Positions 13,630-18,359 of a stretch of 18,359 nucleotides of DNA are shown here, one piece after another; the stretch's first letter is position 1; each line of letters begins with the position of its first letter. Made by a program: the position numbers and the translations under genes. A model generated the notes under the pieces. It did no database searches. It was not told the origin of the DNA and saw only the letters and a list, made by a program, of their open reading frames with translations. Source of the stretch: Alectryocaccomicrobium faecavium (lineage in GTDB: Bacteria; Bacillota; Clostridia; Christensenellales; Aristaeellaceae); contig DVOT01000249.1 of the NCBI GenBank assembly GCA_018713425.1, forward strand, positions 1-18,359, in the 5' to 3' direction.

Positions 13630-15411
13630 TTATTCAAATTCGATATAGTCTAGGGAAACGTAACCAGACAAATCCGCCGTGCGAATTTGCGCCCATCCGT
13701 CCGCTGTGCTGATAACGATCAGCCGCCAATCGTGCGCCAGCGTTCCCACAATGGCGGCGTCGGTATGCGGTTCGGCGCGCACGTTCAGCGTGGAATTGCG
13801 CGAAGAGAGCGTTACCCGCGCATACGCTTCGCCGCTTTCCAGCGCGGGCAAAGGCGCTTGCGTGGGTTCCGGGGCGAGCGGCAGGGGATCTACAACCCCG
13901 AGCGGCGTTTCCGCCCACGTCACCGTAACCAGTTCCATGCCTGGATAGTAGAAGCTCAAAATGTCCGTATACGTCATGCCATATTGCGCGGCCATCCATT
14001 GCGCGCCCCGCTGGCTCATGCCAACGCCGTGTCCAAAGCGGCGCATTTCTATCCGAATGGTATCGATCTCATTGACGACGCTGACCAGCTCATAATCCCC
14101 GCCGTTGATCGCCATATCAAAGCCGTCTTTTAGCTCGCTATAGACCATTACGTCGGCGGTAAGCTCATGAGGCACCTTTACCCATATTTCGCCGGTTTCA
14201 TCCGCAGCGGTTTCCGCGGGCGAAGGAGAGGGAGAAACGGCGGGGGTGGGGGAAGGCGTAGGCGCGTCCGTAGCGGAATCCGTTTGGAAAAACGAGGAAA
14301 ATAGATTCAGAGCGCTCACTGGCGTCGCGCTGGGGGCGGGAGCGAGCGATTCCGCAGGGGAAGCGGTTGGCAGAGCGCTTTCGGCGCTTGCGCGGGCGGC
14401 CACTTCCAGGCTAAAGCGCAGGCGCGTATACATGCGCGTACCTTCGTAGAGGGGGTCGAGCGCTTCCGCGCGCAATACGCGCGTGATTTGTATCTCGCTT
14501 TCTTCGCCAGAATATCCCAAGGCGGCGAGTTGCTCGGAAAGCTGGGGCAAAAAGATGGCCCGCAGGCGCTCATCCAGCTGCGCGCCGTCGGTTGCGATGG
14601 TGAGAGTCTTAACCACACTTTGCGGGTTTTCCAGATCGTAAGGGTCGTCGCGGATATCGACGTAGCCATAATCGCCATCGCCGCCCCAAATGTATTGCGG
14701 TAGCAACGTTTGCCCGCCATTGGAAGCGGAATACCAGCACATCACATATTCGCCCTGATAGGTGCCCATCACGCCGCGCGTTTCGTCTACCGCCTGGATG
14801 GCGTTGGTAAATGAAGGATCGTAGCCCTTGAAAACTTGATCCTGCGTCGTATCCACCACGTCATACGCTTCGTTGGCGGAACTGAGTTTGGAACGGTAGG
14901 CATAAGTGCGGGCGGCCACGGCTTGGGCTTTGAGCGCTTCCAGGGGGAAGGAATCGCTCATTTCATAGGGGACCACGCCATACAGGTAATCCTCAATGTC
15001 GATGATGAGGGTGATTTCCAAGCCGTTGGCGCCGGCGCGGATGATAAAATCGCCGCAGTAGAGCGTATCTCGCTCTGTTTTGCTCAGGTATGCGCCGTTG
15101 GCCGCGCCTTCTTCCGTTTGGGCGCGGGTGAGCTGGAAAGACTCGCCCATTTGAATGGTCAGGCCGCCAGAAAGCAGGTAAATGGAACCGTTGACCAACG
15201 CCAGAGTAAAGGTAGTGCCCTTATCCAGGCGGAATCCAGAGGAGCCATTCACGGTATACACGCCGTCCAGCGTGAAATCGATCGACGCTATATTGCCAAG
15301 GGAAAGAAGGTATACGCGCAAAGTGCCGTCCACCGGTTCGGAAGGCTCGGCAGAACCGCCAGGCAAAAGGAGCAGCGCGATCAGCGTCAGCGCTAGCAGT
15401 TTTTTTCGCAT
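13630..15411 (-). CDS. SpoIID/LytB-domain cell-wall protein with Pro/Ser-rich insert and C-terminal SH3 domain
   Basis: This 593-residue exported protein has a signal peptide at about 1-21. The SpoIID/LytB core, a lytic transglycosylase on stripped peptidoglycan in SpoIID, begins near 130. It includes VVPYEMSDSF at 146-155 with the probable catalytic Glu150, EALKAQAVAARTYA at 158-171 and SASNGGQT at 228-235. The core resumes near 408 and ends with FGHGVGMSQRGAQ at 459-471 and FYYPGMEL. Between the two parts is a spacer rich in Ala, Ser, Pro and Thr (about 340-405). After a second Pro-rich linker, residues about 528-593 form a bacterial SH3 domain (LNVRAEP, GWAQI, GYV). B. subtilis SpoIID has about 340 residues, so this is a larger relative and need not be the sporulation protein. 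The frame is open to 15432, but the ATG at 15411 has AAGGAG 7 bases upstream. The caspase-like gene follows. Confidence 0.9.
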   Translation of the reverse strand: MRKKLLALTLIALLLLPGGSAEPSEPVDGTLRVYLLSLGNIASIDFTLDGVYTVNGSSGFRLDKGTTFTLALVNGSIYLLSGGLTIQMGESFQLTRAQTEEGAANGAYLSKTERDTLYCGDFIIRAGANGLEITLIIDIEDYLYGVVPYEMSDSFPLEALKAQAVAARTYAYRSKLSSANEAYDVVDTTQDQVFKGYDPSFTNAIQAVDETRGVMGTYQGEYVMCWYSASNGGQTLLPQYIWGGDGDYGYVDIRDDPYDLENPQSVVKTLTIATDGAQLDERLRAIFLPQLSEQLAALGYSGEESEIQITRVLRAEALDPLYEGTRMYTRLRFSLEVAARASAESALPTASPAESLAPAPSATPVSALNLFSSFFQTDSATDAPTPSPTPAVSPSPSPAETAADETGEIWVKVPHELTADVMVYSELKDGFDMAINGGDYELVSVVNEIDTIRIEMRRFGHGVGMSQRGAQWMAAQYGMTYTDILSFYYPGMELVTVTWAETPLGVVDPLPLAPEPTQAPLPALESGEAYARVTLSSRNSTLNVRAEPHTDAAIVGTLAHDWRLIVISTADGWAQIRTADLSGYVSLDYIEFE

Positions 15412-15472
15412 GCGTTTTCTCCTTGCAGACAAATTGATCCGTATGTTAGACGCACGAAGCGCGCGATTGGTT

Positions 15473-16228
15473 TCACAATTGAAAGACCAATTTCGCCAAA
15501 ATTCCCGCCAAAACCAAAAGCATCACCACGCGCACGGCCTTGGCACCGCGCTTTATGGCGAATTTCGCCCCCAGGTATCCGCCCGCGATGGAGAAAACCA
15601 TGGCGGGGATGGCCAAGGGAAAGCATACATCGCCCGAGAGCATCATGGAAACGAGCGCCGCCAAATTGCTCGATAAATTGGCGATCTTCGCGCTACCGGA
15701 AGCCGTTACCATTTCCATGCCGGTGAGGCCGGTAAACAGGGCAATATAGATCGTGCCGGTGCCCGGGCCGAAAAAACCGTCATATGCGCCGCAAATGCAG
15801 CCAATGCCAAAGCAGAGCCAGAGCATTTTGGCTCCTTGAAAGCGGGCGGCCCCGCTTTGGCTGGGCTTTACGAGAACGACGGCAATCGCCGCGAGGGGAA
15901 TCGCGCCCAGCATAAAGGCGCGCGCGAATTCTTCTGAAACGGCTTTGAGCGCTTCCGCGCCCAGATAAGCGCCGGGAAACGCGCCTGCCGCGGCAGCCAG
16001 TGCGGGCAAGATCAGAACTTTTCCGCCGCGATAATACTTTATAGCGGCAATCAGCGTGCCGGCGCTGGCAGAAAGCTTGTTGGAACCGCTGGCCATCGCT
16101 GGCGGCAGACCGGCGAGCAGATAGGCGGGCAAAGAAATTAAGCCGCCGCCCCCACCAATCGAATCGGCAAAAGAAGCGAAGAATATCAGTGGGCAAACGG
16201 TGGCAAGCATACTCCATGTAATATCCAT
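15473..16228 (-). CDS. TSUP family (TauE/SafE) membrane transporter
   Basis: The 251-residue protein has about eight hydrophobic segments and no signal peptide beyond the first helix. The two halves carry the glycine-rich motifs of the TauE/SafE family: ADSIGGGGGLISLPAYLL near 22-39, and GAYDGFFGPGTGTIYIAL near 147-164. Members export or import sulfur-containing organic anions such as sulfite, sulfoacetate or taurine-derived compounds; the substrate here is unknown. The ATG at 16228 has only a distant AAAGGA, so the start is not certain. An in-frame ATG at 16210 would shorten the protein by six residues. It lies 61 bases upstream of the SpoIID-like gene on the same strand, without a clear terminator. 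Cotranscription is possible even though the functions look unrelated. Confidence 0.88.
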   Translation of the reverse strand: MDITWSMLATVCPLIFFASFADSIGGGGGLISLPAYLLAGLPPAMASGSNKLSASAGTLIAAIKYYRGGKVLILPALAAAAGAFPGAYLGAEALKAVSEEFARAFMLGAIPLAAIAVVLVKPSQSGAARFQGAKMLWLCFGIGCICGAYDGFFGPGTGTIYIALFTGLTGMEMVTASGSAKIANLSSNLAALVSMMLSGDVCFPLAIPAMVFSIAGGYLGAKFAIKRGAKAVRVVMLLVLAGILAKLVFQL

Positions 16229-16262
16229 AGCAATGTGCTAATCCTTTAAAGCGACAATGTCC

Positions 16263-16293
16263 AAAAACCCTCCCCGGCAGAAGTGCCGGGGAG
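16263..16293 (-). terminator. Rho-independent terminator of the phosphohexomutase gene
   Basis: The 10-base arms 16270-16279 and 16284-16293 are perfect reverse complements around a 4-base loop. On the minus strand the stem is followed by GG and five T residues (16267-16263). It begins 18 bases after the phosphohexomutase stop and separates that gene from the downstream TSUP gene. Confidence 0.9.
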
Positions 16294-16310
16294 AATCATG
16301 ATAGTTTTGC

Positions 16311-17957
16311 TTATTCGCCCATCATTTTTTGTGCGTCTGCCATCATTGCGCTGGCCAGGGCTTCTGCTTCTTGCGCCGTGTTGCCCCGCACGCCGAAGTA
16401 CAGCTTAAGCTTGGGCTCGGTGCCGGAGGGACGAACGCACAACCAGGCCCCATCCACCAGCTCATATAAGAGCACGTTCGACGGCGGCAGGCCGCGCGCG
16501 CCATTTTTGTAATCCACCACATTTTCCACGCGCAGACCACCGATGGTAGCGGGCGCGTTGGCGCGCAACGCGTTCATCTTTTCGTTGCGCAGGCGCAAGC
16601 CATCCATGCCCTTCATCGTCACATTGATGGTGCCTTCTTTGTAATAGCCGTATTTCTGGAACAGGGCTTCCAGCGCGTCGGCCAACGTTTTGCCCTCAGA
16701 TTTGTATTGCGCGGCCATTTCACAGATCAGCGTGGAGGCGATCACCGCGTCCTTATCGCGCACATAGCCGCCGGTGAGGTAGCCATAGCTCTCTTCAAAT
16801 CCCAGCACAAAGCCGTCGTTGCCTTCATCCAGTTTTTTCTGGATGGTTTCGCCGATGAACTTAAAGCCAGTGAGCACGTTATATACATCAATGCCGTGCG
16901 CCTTGCCGATGGCGTCCGCCATGCGGGTGGTCACGATGGTCTTTACCGCATATGCGCCTTTCTTGGGCGGCTGCGCGTTCAGCAAATATTCTAGCAGCAG
17001 GCAGCCAACTTGATTGCCGGTGAGCGCCTGCCACTTGCCTGCCCGGCGCGCCATCACGCCCACGCGGTCGCAATCCGGGTCGGTGGCGACGAGAAGGTCG
17101 GCGTCCACAGCATCGCCCAGCTGGATTGCGCACTGGAAGGCGTTGGGATCTTCGGGATTGGGCGTGCGCACGGTGGGGAAATTCCCATCGGGCAATTCTT
17201 GCTCTTTTACCACAAATACGTTGGTAAAGCCCGCCTCTTTCAACGCGCGGCGCACGGGTTTGTTGCCCGAGCCATGCAGGGGCGTGTATACAATGCGCAA
17301 ATCGCGGCATAGTCCCTTTTTCGAGGGGCGCAAGGAAAGGACGTGCTCGATATAAGGCTTATCAATATCCTCGCCGAGGGTGACAAGCAAGCCCTTTTCC
17401 CTGGCCTGTGCTTCGCTGAGGGTTTCCACAGTGAAGGGATCGATATTTTCCATGGCTGCCAGCGCGCGGTCCGCCGCTTCTGGGGGAAGCTGGCCGCCGT
17501 CGGCGCCATAGGCTTTGTATCCATTGTATTCCTTCGGGTTGTGGCTGGCAGTGACCACGACGCCGGCCGCCGCGTGCAGATAGCGGATGGCAAAGCTGAC
17601 CATTGGCGTGGGGCGCAAGGCGTCGAACAGGTAAACCTTCACGCCCGCGGCCGCGTATACCAGCGCGGCTTCCACGGCGAATTCGCGGGAACAAATGCGG
17701 GAATCGTGGCCAATCACCACGCCGGCTTGCTTATCCTCAATCGTGTGCGCGATGCCCAGCGAAGCGCGGCGCACCACATATTTGTTCATGCGGTTGGTAC
17801 CCGCGCCCAGCACGCCGCGCAAGCCGCCTGTGCCAAAGGCGAGGTATGCGCCAAACCGTTCTTCGATTTCTGCTTCCGTCAGGTTCTGCATTTCTTTCAA
17901 GAGCGCATCGTCGTCTACATTCTGAAGCCAACGTTCATACTCTGCGCGTGCATTCAT
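16311..17957 (-). CDS. pgcA: Phosphoglucomutase/phosphomannomutase (alpha-D-phosphohexomutase)
   Basis: The enzyme interconverts hexose 1- and 6-phosphates, feeding glucose 1-phosphate into nucleotide-sugar, glycolipid and wall-polymer synthesis. All four family motifs are present in the 548 residues: VTASHNPKEYNG with the phospho-Ser138, the Mg-binding DPDCDR (Asp293, Asp295, Asp297), the sugar-specificity loop GFEES at 386-390, and the phosphate-binding RPSGTEPK at 509-516. The length and the FGTGGLRG motif near residue 42 resemble the B. subtilis PgcA type. Two starts are possible. The ATG at 17963 is only 3 bases from GGAGG, while the ATG at 17957 is 9 bases away and is preferred. The symbol is by family resemblance. 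It ends at its own terminator. Confidence 0.94.
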   Translation of the reverse strand: MNARAEYERWLQNVDDDALLKEMQNLTEAEIEERFGAYLAFGTGGLRGVLGAGTNRMNKYVVRRASLGIAHTIEDKQAGVVIGHDSRICSREFAVEAALVYAAAGVKVYLFDALRPTPMVSFAIRYLHAAAGVVVTASHNPKEYNGYKAYGADGGQLPPEAADRALAAMENIDPFTVETLSEAQAREKGLLVTLGEDIDKPYIEHVLSLRPSKKGLCRDLRIVYTPLHGSGNKPVRRALKEAGFTNVFVVKEQELPDGNFPTVRTPNPEDPNAFQCAIQLGDAVDADLLVATDPDCDRVGVMARRAGKWQALTGNQVGCLLLEYLLNAQPPKKGAYAVKTIVTTRMADAIGKAHGIDVYNVLTGFKFIGETIQKKLDEGNDGFVLGFEESYGYLTGGYVRDKDAVIASTLICEMAAQYKSEGKTLADALEALFQKYGYYKEGTINVTMKGMDGLRLRNEKMNALRANAPATIGGLRVENVVDYKNGARGLPPSNVLLYELVDGAWLCVRPSGTEPKLKLYFGVRGNTAQEAEALASAMMADAQKMMGE

Positions 17958-17966
17958 GTGCATCTG

Positions 17967-17971
17967 CCTCC
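17967..17971 (-). promoter_or_regulatory. Ribosome binding site deciding the phosphohexomutase start
   Basis: On the minus strand GGAGG is 3 bases before one ATG (17963) and 9 bases before a second in-frame ATG (17957). The spacing favours the second; the two proteins differ by only two residues. Confidence 0.6.
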
Positions 17972-17983
17972 AGTTCCTTAATG

Positions 17984-18012
17984 CTGATACAATATTCGTG
18001 AATACAGGGCAA
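17984..18012 (-). promoter_or_regulatory. Weak candidate promoter for the phosphohexomutase gene
   Basis: On the minus strand TTGCCC (18012-18007), a 17-base spacer and TATCAG (17989-17984) are placed properly, about 27 bases before the ATG. Both hexamers are only partial matches. Confidence 0.35.
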
Positions 18013-18088
18013 ATTTCCTTCAGAGTTTCCGAAATTTTGACAAAGAGGGGTTTTCTGCCGGGAATTTAACTGTGATTTTACTTTGATA

Positions 18089-18097
18089 TGGTATGCT
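18089..18097 (+). promoter_or_regulatory. Candidate extended -10 promoter for the FHA protein gene
   Basis: TGGTATGCT fits the TGn-TATnnT extended -10 pattern, 29 bases before the GTG start. No convincing -35 lies 16-18 bases upstream, which extended -10 promoters can tolerate. Confidence 0.35.
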
Positions 18098-18126
18098 AAA
18101 TTCCATCAATACCGATGGAGGCTGCT

Positions 18127-18359
18127 GTGTACGAGCGATTGGCGCTTTGGATGCGATATTTTTTTGTGTTGCTCGCGTTGGCATTTGTGGTACGCGCGTG
18201 GGTGATTACCGTGCGCGACAATCGCCGCGCGCGGGCGGTGCGCGCATGGCTGCCAGAAACGGGCACCATTGGGGAATGGCTGGTGCTGGACGCGGCGGGC
18301 GAACAAGCGCGCAAGGGCGTGCGGTATCCCATTTTAAATGAAGGAATGATTGGTTCCGG
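18127..18359 (+). CDS. Membrane-anchored FHA-domain protein, N-terminal fragment (3' end outside window)
   Basis: The frame runs off the window end after 77 codons. A single hydrophobic segment at about residues 6-27 (ALWMRYFFVLLALAFVVRAW) is followed by an Arg-rich stretch (RDNRRARAVRAW). A beta-rich start follows, with IGEWLVL and RYPILNEGMIGSG. The last motif resembles the first strands of forkhead-associated domains, which carry a G-x-I-G-R-type turn and bind phosphothreonine peptides. GTG at 18127 is chosen because GGAGG ends 5 bases upstream. An ATG at 18115 is in frame and would add four residues, but it has no ribosome binding site. In Firmicutes such TM-FHA genes often precede ftsW/rodA and penicillin-binding-protein genes; what follows here cannot be seen. 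Confidence 0.7.
   Translation, partial: MYERLALWMRYFFVLLALAFVVRAWVITVRDNRRARAVRAWLPETGTIGEWLVLDAAGEQARKGVRYPILNEGMIGS

Noticed and set aside
18011..18037. Inverted repeat AAATTTC / GAAATTT separated by 13 bases
   Set aside because: The arms are only 7 bases, A/T-rich and widely spaced. In this AT-rich intergenic stretch they could easily arise by chance.
18037..18042. A perfect TTGACA that could be a -35 for the FHA gene
   Set aside because: The bases 17-19 positions downstream (gggaat, ggaatt, gaattt) are poor -10 candidates, so the extended -10 at 18089-18097 is preferred.

Overview
The window looks like chromosome from a GC-rich, Gram-positive anaerobe of the Bacillota, most likely a Clostridia gut lineage. 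This is an inference from AGGAGG-type ribosome binding sites, sigma-A-like promoters, a SpoIID-domain cell-wall protein, a secreted caspase-like protein with Ig-like domains, and a TM-FHA protein. No tRNA, rRNA, CRISPR array, insertion sequence or phage gene was seen. Coding density is high and every intergenic gap is under 200 bases.

Layout. (1) 1-501: the 3' part of an MFS-type transporter gene (+), ending at a symmetric terminator (528-560). (2) 589-5809 (-): a three-gene 2-oxo acid dehydrogenase operon transcribed E2 -> E3 -> E1, where E1 is a fused alpha-beta polypeptide. (3) 5983-9234 (+): a Nudix hydrolase, proB, proA and an alpha/beta hydrolase. The first three genes are joined by 4-base ATGA overlaps, and the unit ends at a second symmetric terminator (9246-9286). 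(4) 9289-11230 (-): pepC (bleomycin hydrolase-type aminopeptidase) followed, one base after its stop, by a VanX-type D-Ala-D-Ala dipeptidase. (5) 11410-11664 (+): a small two-helix membrane protein with a near-consensus promoter, divergent from pepC. A perfect 16-bp palindrome lies between the two promoters. (6) 11678-16228 (-): a TSUP-family transporter, a SpoIID/LytB-like protein with an SH3 domain, and a secreted caspase-like protein, all head to tail. (7) 16311-17957 (-): phosphoglucomutase/phosphomannomutase with its own terminator. (8) 18127-18359 (+): the 5' end of a membrane-anchored FHA-domain protein, cut by the window edge.

How the genes fit together. The dehydrogenase operon supplies all three enzymes of a lipoate-dependent oxidative decarboxylation complex, but no lipoylation gene is in the window. 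proB and proA give the first two steps of proline synthesis; proC is not in the window. PepC and the VanX-like enzyme are both soluble peptidases and may cooperate in peptide or D-Ala-D-Ala turnover; no vanH, vanA, vanR or vanS is present. The SpoIID-like and caspase-like proteins are both exported and probably act at the cell wall or surface.

Most genes belong to known families. The less ordinary items are the orphan VanX with every catalytic position in the register of the resistance enzyme, the secreted caspase-like protein beside a cell-wall enzyme, the fused E1, and two dyad sequences in divergent promoter regions. I did not find convincing evidence of an entirely new system.
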